Positions 48,309 to 54,981 of a stretch of 64,000 bases of DNA are shown piece after piece; within the stretch, counting starts at the first letter, position 1, and each line of letters opens with the position of its first letter. Origin of the DNA: Rubripirellula reticaptiva (lineage in GTDB: Bacteria; Planctomycetota; Planctomycetia; Pirellulales; Pirellulaceae); NCBI RefSeq assembly GCF_007860175.1, contig NZ_SJPX01000004.1, forward strand, positions 558,001 through 622,000. Reading direction: 5' to 3'. Below the pieces are notes generated by a model that had not been told where the DNA came from, did not search any database, and saw only the letters and a program-made list of their open reading frames with translations. The translations under genes and the position numbers were made by a program.

Positions 48309-48454
48309 GTCAGCCCAAAATCCCAAATTTGGGATTTCTTCCAATCGGTAGAAAAGAAGCGTCTTCGGCGGGGCAATGGGAAACGAAGATTCGGGCCGGG
48401 TGCTTTGATGACGAGCCCAACTCTGAGCAAGAGCGTGAGTTCGCCGCGATGTGA
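48305..48454 (+). CDS. Possible 49-residue protein coupled to the upstream gene
   Basis: ATG 48305 overlaps the previous stop (ATGA). The frame encodes MSQPKIPNLGFLPIGRKEAS and continues as a plausible acidic sequence (QWETKIRAGCFDDEPNSEQE) to a TGA at 48452-48454. Composition looks like protein rather than chance, and the coupling is of the usual type. A perfect 20-bp palindrome lies within it (48318-48337). Too short to assign to a family. Confidence 0.45.
   Translation: MSQPKIPNLGFLPIGRKEASSAGQWETKIRAGCFDDEPNSEQEREFAAM
48318..48337. other. Perfect 20-bp palindrome AAATCCCAAATTTGGGATTT
   Basis: Both halves match exactly with no spacer. It lies between the convergent gene ends at 48308 and 48503 and within the possible 49-residue frame. 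No T-run follows on either strand. It could be a regulator-binding site or a weak bidirectional terminator. Confidence 0.5.
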
Positions 48455-48502
48455 CAGCTTCAAGGCATGCCACGCCAGCCCTCAGGCGGACTGGTGGCAA
48501 CT

Positions 48503-49282
48503 TCAAAAAAGGTCAAGCTGTGAGGCCGTATCATCGTGGTCACGACTCGTCGTGTCTCTGATAGTGAGCTCGCTCGCTGACGTTTGACGGATTGGGGCGT
48601 TGGCATTGGTCACCGCCGTCACATTAAACGGTGATCGCTCGACGGGCACGTCCGCAATGACGCCACCGGCCGGATTGAAGCCGATCTTGTAAACGCGGTG
48701 CACTTCAAGGGTGAGCGTGTTCTGATGCACGGCCCAGCCGTGTAGTCCGTTCAAGCCGAGGTTGATCGCCGTCATCATCACGGCACGGTGGTCGATATCT
48801 TGTCCGATCAATTCCCAGTGTGGTTGATGCTTGGCGACGGCCAATAGTTGCCGACCCGATCCGCAGGCAGGGTCGCAAACGGACTTGGGTTCATCGGTCC
48901 GCTCGGCCGGCACCGTCATCGACGCCATCAAATCACAAACACTGTCGGGTGTGAAAAACTGGCCGTTCTCGCCGTAGGTGATGGCACCTTGAAAGATATC
49001 GCCCAGCACATCGGCTTGGGTTTCTTCCATGGCGTTCACGAGCATCGCAAAGCCTTGGGCAAGCGTGTCGATGCCGCGTTTGCCTTTCGGGCCGTCGGTG
49101 TAACCCTGCTCGATGGTCGCATGATACTCGGCTTCCATCGTCTGGCCTGCCAAAGCACATTTGCTGACGGTTAAGAAGTCGGTAAAGACTCGACCTCTCG
49201 CGTGCCCGGTTTGCCGAGCGGTTTGAGCGAAGAGTTCGACGAGTGTTTTGCTCGCCGGTAACGTGAAGAATTCTTTTGCCAT
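48503..49282 (-). CDS. N6-adenine methylase-like protein without the NPPY motif
   Basis: 259 residues, ATG 49282. It has the methylase entry motif GQFFTP (107-112), SAM-binding motif I DPACGSG (137-143) and an acidic residue in GQDID (near 162). The catalytic NPP(Y/F) motif expected about 50-60 residues later is absent: the region reads GFNPAGGVIADVPVERSPF. So SAM binding is likely, but normal adenine methylation is doubtful. The C-terminus is DDTASQLDLF; QLDLF is the consensus sliding-clamp binding motif. The leader (49280-49344) carries a short peptide frame and a hairpin nearly identical to those before ArdC. Confidence 0.8.
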   Translation of the reverse strand: MAKEFFTLPASKTLVELFAQTARQTGHARGRVFTDFLTVSKCALAGQTMEAEYHATIEQGYTDGPKGKRGIDTLAQGFAMLVNAMEETQADVLGDIFQGAITYGENGQFFTPDSVCDLMASMTVPAERTDEPKSVCDPACGSGRQLLAVAKHQPHWELIGQDIDHRAVMMTAINLGLNGLHGWAVHQNTLTLEVHRVYKIGFNPAGGVIADVPVERSPFNVTAVTNANAPIRQTSASELTIRDTTSRDHDDTASQLDLF

Positions 49283-49344
49283 GCCGCCCTATGCTTTCGG
49301 GCGGGCGGTTCCTGTTGTTGGAGTCATCGGACTGCCCTTTCTCT
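49280..49344 (-). promoter_or_regulatory. Duplicated leader with hairpin over the methylase start
   Basis: 65 bp that match 50888-50952 with only three differences. On the transcribed strand, CCGCCC (two placements, plus-strand 49299-49304 or 49303-49308) can pair with GGGCGG (49284-49289), which covers the AGGG that would serve as ribosome-binding site for the gene at 49282. The 12-codon leader frame (49289-49327) runs through the 5' arm and stops in the loop/stem border, so its translation could open the hairpin. Confidence 0.7.
49289..49327 (-). CDS. 12-residue leader peptide MTPTTGTARPKA, copy 1
   Basis: Starts at ATG 49327 with AAAGGG seven bases upstream and ends at TAG 49289, six bases before the methylase start and in the same frame. 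The same peptide is encoded at 50897-50935. The two DNA copies differ at two codons, both synonymous (ACA/ACC for Thr, GCA/GCG for Ala), which points to selection on the peptide. Function by translational coupling or ribosome stalling is inference. Confidence 0.6.
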   Translation of the reverse strand: MTPTTGTARPKA

Positions 49345-49399
49345 AACTGGTTTCGGTTTGGTGGAGGATGCCGGCCACATGTCGGCACCCTCGATCGTC

Positions 49400-49678
49400 T
49401 TATTCGTTCTCGGACGTTGTCGTTTGACCTGATGCGTCAATCGCCTTCAACTCGGCGATGCGGTCGGTGACTTTGCCGACCAAGTGCCCAAGTTTCAGAT
49501 TGTCGATCGCACTGAAGGATGTCGTTTCCTTCCACTGCCCGTCGGCGGTCTTGTAACTGCGGCTGTAGCTGACGGTGTATCGATCGGGTTTTCCATCCGT
49601 CCCCGGATTTCTCCAGATCGTTCCCTTCAGTCCTCCGAAGCGTTCGGTGAAAGCTGGTTTGTTGGTTTCTTGTGTCAT
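49400..49678 (-). CDS. Small plasmid protein, same family as 10439-10705
   Basis: 92 residues from ATG 49678, preceded by AAGGAAAA. An upstream extension of the frame to 49852 is not needed. The core is LKGTIWRNPGTDGKPDRYTV, then SYKTADGQWKETTSFSAIDN and a helix (LVGKVTDRIAEL). The pattern matches the 88-residue protein at 10439. Not a known enzyme; probably a compact beta-sheet domain. It sits between the methylase-like gene and ardC, all on the same strand. Confidence 0.75.
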   Translation of the reverse strand: MTQETNKPAFTERFGGLKGTIWRNPGTDGKPDRYTVSYSRSYKTADGQWKETTSFSAIDNLKLGHLVGKVTDRIAELKAIDASGQTTTSENE

Positions 49679-49879
49679 GGCGTTTTTTCCTTTCGTTTTG
49701 GTTGACCATGGTCCGCGTGCAAGCCGCGGTCGGGGTTCTGTCTGCAAGGGGTGTTGGTGCGGCACGCAGCGAAGCGAGTACACGGCCCCTTGCTGAGAGA
49801 ATATCGATCGTGGCAGCGTGTCCTGGTTTGTCATCCGAAGCCGAAAGGCCAAACGTGATGTCAGGTTCGTCCCACATAC

Positions 49880-50890
49880 CTAGAACAGATCCAATTGGAT
49901 TGAAGCAGGATCGGCTGGTTTGTTGACGAACTGTTCCAGGTCGTCGATACGCTGTTGCGACGATGCGATTTTCTGTGTCGGCGTGGCTACGGTTTCAAAC
50001 GTGGTTCCCAGAACCAGATCGGCGGCTTTTTGCGCGGATGCGGCTGCACTGACCACCAATCGTTTATCGCCGCGAAGGACATTGATCCAGCTTTGCAGAT
50101 AGGACGCAGACTGCTCGATCGTCGGCGGACTGATCCCGGCCGATGCACTCAAGAATGCGGCCCCCATCTCGGCCACAAGTTCTTCTTTCGAATAGTCGTT
50201 ACTGCCGAAAGGTGCCAGCTTCGTATCAAGCCCTCGATCCAGCCGCTTCGAATGTCCAGTGGAGTGTGTGATCTCGTGGAACAAAGTCGAATAGTAACTC
50301 TCAGGATTTTCAAAACGCCCCTGCTCAGGCATGTGAATGGTGTCCGTCGAGGGTCGATAGAACGCCCGCCCTCCTCCGTCATGTTCAATCGTCGGTTTGC
50401 TGGCGTATCCGTCGACGATCCGCTCCGCAGCTGTGATCCGCTCAAAGGGGCTGGCATCAGAGGGCAGTTTCGGAACATCCGGTGACGCGATGCCTTCGAT
50501 CTGATCGAGGTTGAATGCGGTGTAGTGCTTCAGCATCGGGATTTCGACATCCAGTCCGATTTCGCGGTCTTTGGTTACATACATCTTCCAGAACGTCACC
50601 AGTGATCCCTTCTCGCCTTTGCGAACTTGACCGCCGGCAGCGGCTGCCTGCTTGAAGGTCAGCCAGAAGTCGGATGAATAGCCGCGTTCCCAGCTGGTCA
50701 GGCCGAGCAGAAAGACGTTGATGCCGCGATAGCGTCTACCGCTGTCGAGATTCTTCGGCCATCCGTCGCCGGTTCCGCGCTGGATTGGATTTCGCCATGG
50801 TGCGGTGCCTTGTTCGAGATGTCCGATGATCTTGTCGGTTACCTCTTGATAGATGTCGCGTTTTGCTTTGCGTTTGGTTTGTTGTGTCAT
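49880..50890 (-). CDS. ardC: ArdC-type antirestriction metalloprotease
   Basis: 336 residues, ATG 50890. The N-terminal 105 residues have the ArdC single-strand-DNA binding pattern (YQEVTDKIIGHLEQGTAPW, LLGLTSWERGY). The C-terminal zincin has HEITHSTGH (205-213: His205, Glu206, His209) and a later acidic helix (KEELVAEMGAAFL, 235-247) giving the third ligand. ArdC coats incoming single-stranded plasmid DNA and protects it from host restriction during transfer. The protein ends DPASIQLDLF, a clamp-binding-like tail shared with the methylase at 48503. Its leader, 50888-50952, is the second copy of the hairpin and peptide element. Confidence 0.9.
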   Translation of the reverse strand: MTQQTKRKAKRDIYQEVTDKIIGHLEQGTAPWRNPIQRGTGDGWPKNLDSGRRYRGINVFLLGLTSWERGYSSDFWLTFKQAAAAGGQVRKGEKGSLVTFWKMYVTKDREIGLDVEIPMLKHYTAFNLDQIEGIASPDVPKLPSDASPFERITAAERIVDGYASKPTIEHDGGGRAFYRPSTDTIHMPEQGRFENPESYYSTLFHEITHSTGHSKRLDRGLDTKLAPFGSNDYSKEELVAEMGAAFLSASAGISPPTIEQSASYLQSWINVLRGDKRLVVSAAASAQKAADLVLGTTFETVATPTQKIASSQQRIDDLEQFVNKPADPASIQLDLF

Positions 50891-50952
50891 GCCGCCCTAC
50901 GCTTTCGGGCGGGCGGTTCCTGTGGTTGGAGTCATTGGACTGCCCTTTCTCT
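50888..50952 (-). promoter_or_regulatory. Duplicated leader with hairpin over the ardC start
   Basis: Second copy of the 65-bp element at 49280-49344. The GGGCGG arm again overlaps the AGGG ribosome-binding site of the gene, and the arm and loop sequence are kept except for one base in the loop. The similarity ends abruptly at both sides: after 50952 the sequences diverge, and the coding regions downstream differ apart from the start codon. Confidence 0.7.
50897..50935 (-). CDS. 12-residue leader peptide MTPTTGTARPKA, copy 2
   Basis: ATG 50935 to TAG 50897, six bases before the ardC start and in frame with it. Identical in peptide to the copy at 49289. The upstream AAAGGG is kept, at the same distance from the ATG. 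Confidence 0.6.
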   Translation of the reverse strand: MTPTTGTARPKA

Positions 50953-51013
50953 TCTTTGGTTTTCGGAACAATGCGTATGTGGCACGCATTGGCTGGTCAC
51001 GTCAATCATTTCT

Positions 51014-51217
51014 TTATCCATCCGACTCGTCGGCCAGATGATGAATGAGTTGATAGTCGGTTTCTCGCTCAAACGCACTGACGAAGTCGAAGCCGTTCTC
51101 TTTGGCGATGGCTTCCAGTGCCCATTGCATTGTCGGATGTTCGTAGAGACGGTTTGTCATTACAGCGACACCTTCGGCGTACCAGTTGTTGTTTTCAAAT
51201 TGAATGACGATTGTCAT
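51014..51217 (-). CDS. Small plasmid protein of unknown function
   Basis: 67 residues, ATG 51217 with AGGAAA upstream. A three-codon frame (ATGAAAACATGA) overlaps the start. Begins MTIVIQFENNNWYAEGVAVM and ends acidic (HHLADESDG). It looks like a compact alpha/beta domain. No family is recognised. It sits between ardC and the next gene on the same strand and is probably co-transcribed. Confidence 0.7.
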   Translation of the reverse strand: MTIVIQFENNNWYAEGVAVMTNRLYEHPTMQWALEAIAKENGFDFVSAFERETDYQLIHHLADESDG

Positions 51218-51277
51218 GTTTTCATTTCCTATTTGTTAAGTTTGATCGGGGCGTGATTGCCCCGATCGTGTGTCGGT

Positions 51278-51718
51278 TTAGTGTTCGCTCGGCAGATACA
51301 ACGTCCAATGCTCGCCGTCGAAAGCGGCCCAGATATCAATCTGTTGGAGCGGGAAGTCGGTGTATTCGATCTCTTGGACGATGAATGGTTCATCGGGACT
51401 GTCTGCCTTGGCAAAAAGCTGAGCGGTGGTCCCTTCCCCGAGTTTGAGCGTCCAGAAGTGCATTTGACTGATGCGTGGATCATCGGCCGCAGCTTTGTTG
51501 AATGGTTCGCTACCGATCCAGGATGCGATCGCATCGATGAGCCAGTACGCCTGCCCTCGTTCGGCAACATGCTCGACTCCAGGTGTGTAGATGACTTGTC
51601 GATTCAGCCCGTGTCGTGTGCGTTCTAGATCGCCGGTGAAGTGTCGGAGTTCTTGCTCCGTGAGCGGTCCCTCCTCTTTTGGCTTTCCTGTCACATGGAT
51701 GATTTCAATGTCTGGCAT
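51278..51718 (-). CDS. DUF6876-like protein
   Basis: 146 residues from ATG 51718, preceded by AAAGGAGAAA; the longer open frame to 51892 is unlikely to be used. The sequence LTEQELRHFTGDLERTRHGL, then YTPGVEHVAERGQAYWLIDA, then FWTLKLGEGTTAQLF matches what I remember of DUF6876 proteins, common on plasmids and in cyanobacteria. The function is not known. It is the first gene of the minus-strand group that contains ardC and the methylase. Confidence 0.7.
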   Translation of the reverse strand: MPDIEIIHVTGKPKEEGPLTEQELRHFTGDLERTRHGLNRQVIYTPGVEHVAERGQAYWLIDAIASWIGSEPFNKAAADDPRISQMHFWTLKLGEGTTAQLFAKADSPDEPFIVQEIEYTDFPLQQIDIWAAFDGEHWTLYLPSEH

Positions 51719-51759
51719 GGTTTGTTTCTCCTTTTGTTGATTGACCATGCTGCGATTAC

Positions 51760-51868
51760 CCCGCCTGGTTCGCCGGCATCGTGACAAGGGTTTTCGCGTA
51801 GCGATTTTCCGAAGCGGCCGAAGGTGTAGCTGGCAGGAAAACCCTTGCCGCGAGGTTGGCAAGGCGGG
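51760..51868. other. Long imperfect inverted repeat between divergent gene groups
   Basis: The outer arms CCCGCCT (51760-51766) and AGGCGGG (51862-51868), and the inner arms CAAGGGTTTTC (51785-51795) and GAAAACCCTTG (51837-51847), are exact inverted matches about 20 bases apart on each side. The centre of 41 bases is unpaired. It sits between the minus-strand group ending at 51718 and the plus-strand genes from 51967, the sort of place for an origin of transfer, a partition site or a two-way control region. Confidence 0.5.
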
Positions 51869-51966
51869 ACGCTGCATGAAAAAGTCAGTCAACCGAAAGG
51901 AGAGGCGGTCACGCGAGATTCAAAAACCTGTTGACCGGCAACGCCAAGGGTGGCACTGTCCGCGCC

Positions 51967-52230
51967 ATGGACCCAGAAGAAACCCTTTCAGCGATGTTTG
52001 ACGCTTTGGCAAGCGGCGATCGGGATCAAGCCCTCGAGCACGCCCAGGATCTGAAGGATTGGCTGCGTCGGGGAGGCTTTGTGCCTTCGATTGAACTGAA
52101 GATTGGAACGCGGCGCCCCCAGATCTTGCCAGCTGCCTTGAGCCGCGCCTTCGTTGAAACAGCACTACGCTTGCCCGAACAAAGACCAGTCCATCAGCCC
52201 AATCCAGGACGAGATCCGCAACATGGATGA
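51967..52230 (+). CDS. Small plasmid protein of unknown function
   Basis: 87 residues from ATG 51967. It starts MDPEETLSAMFDALASGDRD and continues HAQDLKDWLRRGGFVPSI; the pattern HAxxLxxWLxRGGFxP recurs in small plasmid proteins I have seen but cannot name. The end overlaps the start of the next gene by eight bases. The C-terminal third is Pro/Arg-rich and may be disordered. Confidence 0.65.
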   Translation: MDPEETLSAMFDALASGDRDQALEHAQDLKDWLRRGGFVPSIELKIGTRRPQILPAALSRAFVETALRLPEQRPVHQPNPGRDPQHG

Positions 52231-52492
52231 GGCGATCGAACGACTGACCAATGAAGTTCAAGTCCTTCGGGAAAGCGTTGACCAACTAAAGACCGCACTG
52301 GAGCACGCCATTCGAAACGGGCGGATCGTGGTTGAGTTCGCGGAAGCATCAGCGAATGATCGACAACGACCATCAACGCTGCTCGATGCCAAGGATATTG
52401 ATGACGATTGCCCAATCGCGTTGAATGCTGAAGAGTTAGACGATGATGTAAGTCCCAGACCCCCTCCTCCGCTTCCAGGCGATTTGTTTTAG
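52223..52492 (+). CDS. Small coiled-coil protein
   Basis: 89 residues from ATG 52223; the open frame goes back to 52154, but the coiled coil (MDEAIERLTNEVQVLRESVD) starts here. The C-terminus is acidic and Pro-rich (SPRPPPPLPGDLF). Overlap with the preceding gene suggests coupling. No family is recognised. Confidence 0.55.
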   Translation: MDEAIERLTNEVQVLRESVDQLKTALEHAIRNGRIVVEFAEASANDRQRPSTLLDAKDIDDDCPIALNAEELDDDVSPRPPPPLPGDLF

Positions 52493-52501
52493 GCGATGCC
52501 A

Positions 52502-52717
52502 ATGTCAGAGGACGAAAACCAATCACTTGCCAAAGACATTCGCGAACTCCGTCAAAGCATCGACGAGCTGAACGGACTGCTGCGTTGCATTTTTCAGGCT
52601 CAGGCCGGCAAGTTACCAGCAGCCCCGAAAGCGAAATCAAGAACGAAGCGAGGTTCTGGGAAACCCCAGCAAGATTCGGGTCAAGAACGCCCACCTCCAG
52701 CCGGCAATCATTTCTGA
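52502..52717 (+). CDS. Small helical protein with basic tail
   Basis: 71 residues from ATG 52502 (52496 is also possible), starting MSEDENQSLAKDIRELRQSI and ending in a Lys/Pro-rich tail. From about 52660 another frame, ending at 52839, also looks protein-like (see findings), so the true 3' end may be shifted. Confidence 0.5.
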   Translation: MSEDENQSLAKDIRELRQSIDELNGLLRCIFQAQAGKLPAAPKAKSRTKRGSGKPQQDSGQERPPPAGNHF

Positions 52718-52927
52718 TTTGCAGAAAGCCGCATTTACGATTTGCAAGAAGCACAACAAGACGCTTCGTCGTGAAAACGTTGCGCCGTATTACTGCAAAA
52801 GCGTGCTTTAGACCAAGCGTGGAAACGACAAACCGCAATTACGATTGAACGTTGTTCAGTAAACACGTATCAACGCATTATCGTGACTACGAAACACAAG
52901 CATTCTGTGTCGCCGTGAATACGTTCA

Positions 52928-53893
52928 TCAGCCCAATCGCATTTCTGGCTTTGCGGCATTGCGACGATCCTGCAATACGTCGTTCCAGTCTTGTCCGGGT
53001 ACTGGCGGATAGTGCTCCACAATAGGGACACCTGAATGTGCGAGTTCTTCTTTGATCCGTGCCGCGATTTTTCTGCCGCCATCGTCGTTGTCCAAGGCGA
53101 GTACGACCCGTGATCCTTCGGGCATTCGAGAGATTGCGGATCGAAGGCACTCGGCCTGCATGGGACTGATTTGACCGGCCGTGCTGAAGAACCGCCGATG
53201 ATCAGTACCTTCACGATCCGCGATGCTGAGCATGTCGATGGATGTCTCGCAGATTACGGCTTCGCGGTCGGTGTCACGGGGGCGAGAGCAGGCGAGGGCT
53301 TTCACGCCGCCGGGCGCAAACCCTGTGAAGGTGGTTCCATTATGATTCCCGTTCTTGAGTTCGTATCCGCACAGACCAGAACGATTGAAGTGAGGGAAGA
53401 CCGCATTGCCCTTCGCGTCGATCCGGATACGGTCCCGAAAAATTGGGTCAGTTTGAACTTCGGCGGAAATGCTGCGGATGTTGGTCAGGTAGGCGTGGCC
53501 TGAATTGATCGGCCGCATTGACATCCAGGCGGCCAAGACGCGAGCGGCATCATGTTCAGACGGCTGCAGAACGAACGGCAATGGTGAGGAGGGGACATGA
53601 TGATCGATCGAACCATCGAATGCGCGAAGCGTTTTACGTACGTCGCCAAGGTTGCCACCATCGAGCATTTGGCACAGGTCGATGATCGTTCCCGAATCAC
53701 CACCTTTGGCATTGAAGTAGTAATACTTGCCCGACGGATCGCGACCAATGATCAGCTTGTCGCCGCGAGGATGTCGCAGCACCATGCTGTGCTTGGAGCT
53801 CGCACGGCGATCAGCGACGAATCCACGTGACGCCGCGTAGTCGCAGAGATTCAACTTTTTGAAGTTCTCCAATTCGTCATTTCGATCAAGCAT
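52928..53893 (-). CDS. TOPRIM-domain primase-like protein
   Basis: 321 residues from ATG 53893; the frame is open much further upstream but that part looks out of frame. The N-terminal part (FKKLNLCDYAASRGFVADRR, KYYYFNAKGGDSGTIIDLCQ) is the DUF3991/zinc-finger-like region of plasmid primases. The C-terminal TOPRIM domain has the Glu in VICETSIDML and DxD in LALDNDDGGRKIA. Proteins of this type are found on mobilisable and integrative elements and probably prime the complementary strand after transfer. Confidence 0.8.
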   Translation of the reverse strand: MLDRNDELENFKKLNLCDYAASRGFVADRRASSKHSMVLRHPRGDKLIIGRDPSGKYYYFNAKGGDSGTIIDLCQMLDGGNLGDVRKTLRAFDGSIDHHVPSSPLPFVLQPSEHDAARVLAAWMSMRPINSGHAYLTNIRSISAEVQTDPIFRDRIRIDAKGNAVFPHFNRSGLCGYELKNGNHNGTTFTGFAPGGVKALACSRPRDTDREAVICETSIDMLSIADREGTDHRRFFSTAGQISPMQAECLRSAISRMPEGSRVVLALDNDDGGRKIAARIKEELAHSGVPIVEHYPPVPGQDWNDVLQDRRNAAKPEMRLG

Positions 53894-54057
53894 GATTCCA
53901 CAGTAGCGCGGACAGCAAACAACGTTCAAGTTTGTTTTCATGTTTGTCCACCGAGCCGATTTTTCTGTCTGAGCGCGAACACGACGGCACGATGAAACGA
54001 CGACAAGATTGCTGGTTGTGGAGTGGCCGGAGCGGGGTTTGCTCCGACCACTGCTGG

Positions 54058-54420
54058 TTACCACCACGAGTCATGGAACACCGTGTAGCCATTGGCGATT
54101 GCTTTGCGGGCTTTCTCGATGAATTGGAGGTCTTCCTCGTATTCATCACCCTGCGTTTGACCGAAGAAGAAACCGGCGGTCTCCGGAAGTTCATGATGAA
54201 TGATCGCTGCTTCCAACTGTTGAAGATCATCGAGCGTCAAGACAACCGGCACGCAGCTAAATTCTTGAGTACCGCCTTTGTCGTAGTAGAGTTGCTCCAT
54301 CCAGCCGTGGAGATTGGGATGTTTCCTCCAGAAAAACAGTTCTCCGGCGTCATTGACTTTGAAATCGACTTCACGATCGAGTTCTTGTGTCGTGGTCTTT
54401 ACGTACATATCGAGTCCCAT
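54058..54420 (-). CDS. Small conserved plasmid protein of unknown function
   Basis: 120 residues, ATG 54420 with AGGAG upstream. It opens MGLDMYVKTTTQELD and has FFWRKHPNLHGWMEQLYYDK and FFFGQTQGDEYEEDLQFIEK. The opening MGLDMY and the WRKHxxLHGWM motif mark a family common in phages and plasmids; its role is unknown to me. Its promoter region contains a 19-bp palindrome (54474-54492). Confidence 0.75.
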   Translation of the reverse strand: MGLDMYVKTTTQELDREVDFKVNDAGELFFWRKHPNLHGWMEQLYYDKGGTQEFSCVPVVLTLDDLQQLEAAIIHHELPETAGFFFGQTQGDEYEEDLQFIEKARKAIANGYTVFHDSWW

Positions 54421-54473
54421 GATGTGCTCCTTTCGTTGGTTGCGTTTGAGGACGCACGAAAGAAGCCAACGGG

Positions 54474-54492
54474 CTTGACTGAGTCAGTCAAG
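54474..54492. promoter_or_regulatory. 19-bp palindrome CTTGACTGAGTCAGTCAAG
   Basis: Nine-base arms around a single central base. It lies 54 bases upstream of the start at 54420, between that gene and the iterons of repA. Position and symmetry fit an operator for a dimeric repressor. Confidence 0.5.
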
Positions 54493-54823
54493 AACAACCC
54501 GGTTGAGCAAAGCGAAAGTGGTGCGGGCAGTTCATTGACGGAGGAGGGGACCGGTGGCAACGTGCTGGCCAGACTTCAGACGCCAACTGCTAATGAAAGT
54601 TCATGGGACGATCAGGTGACGAAGCAACCGATTCGGTTCATCGAACCAGTCATCAATTTCTTTTCCAATCGCCCAAGTGACATCACGCCAGTTGGGTTCA
54701 TCGAAATCACGCCTTGAGCGATGCGAACTATCGACTGGGTGTGTTAAACGGAGTTTAGTTTGTGTTAGACCATCGAAAACCGTCTGCAACTCATTGTTCG
54801 AATTGAGAGTTTTCCGGCGACGG

Positions 54824-54969
54824 GTGGGTAAAAGCACGAAAGAAAGTGTGCAACTACACGCTCTTGGGTGTGCAAAAGCACGAACTGAACCACTCGGTGT
54901 TTGATAGCACAATCATTGCGTTTCGGTGTGCGGTAACACAAAGTGCTTGACTCTGGCGTGTAAAAGCAC
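54824..54969. repeat. Iteron-like repeats upstream of repA
   Basis: Six copies of a degenerate 14-base unit, consensus GTGTGCAAAAGCAC, start at 54824, 54846, 54868, 54897, 54926 and 54956. The spacing is 22, 22, 29, 29 and 30. The AAAAGCACGAA form is exact in copies 1, 3 and 6; copies 2, 4 and 5 deviate in the middle. They end 12 bases before the repA start, as expected for initiator binding sites of a plasmid origin. Confidence 0.75.
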
Positions 54970-54981
54970 GAATGTCGAAAG

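Noticed and set aside
48318-48337. Terminator between convergent genes
   Set aside because: Kept only as a palindrome: there is no loop, no T-run, and a plausible small frame runs through it.
54601-54912. 103-codon minus-strand frame across the iterons
   Set aside because: It lies over the repeat array, has no ribosome site and no recognisable sequence.
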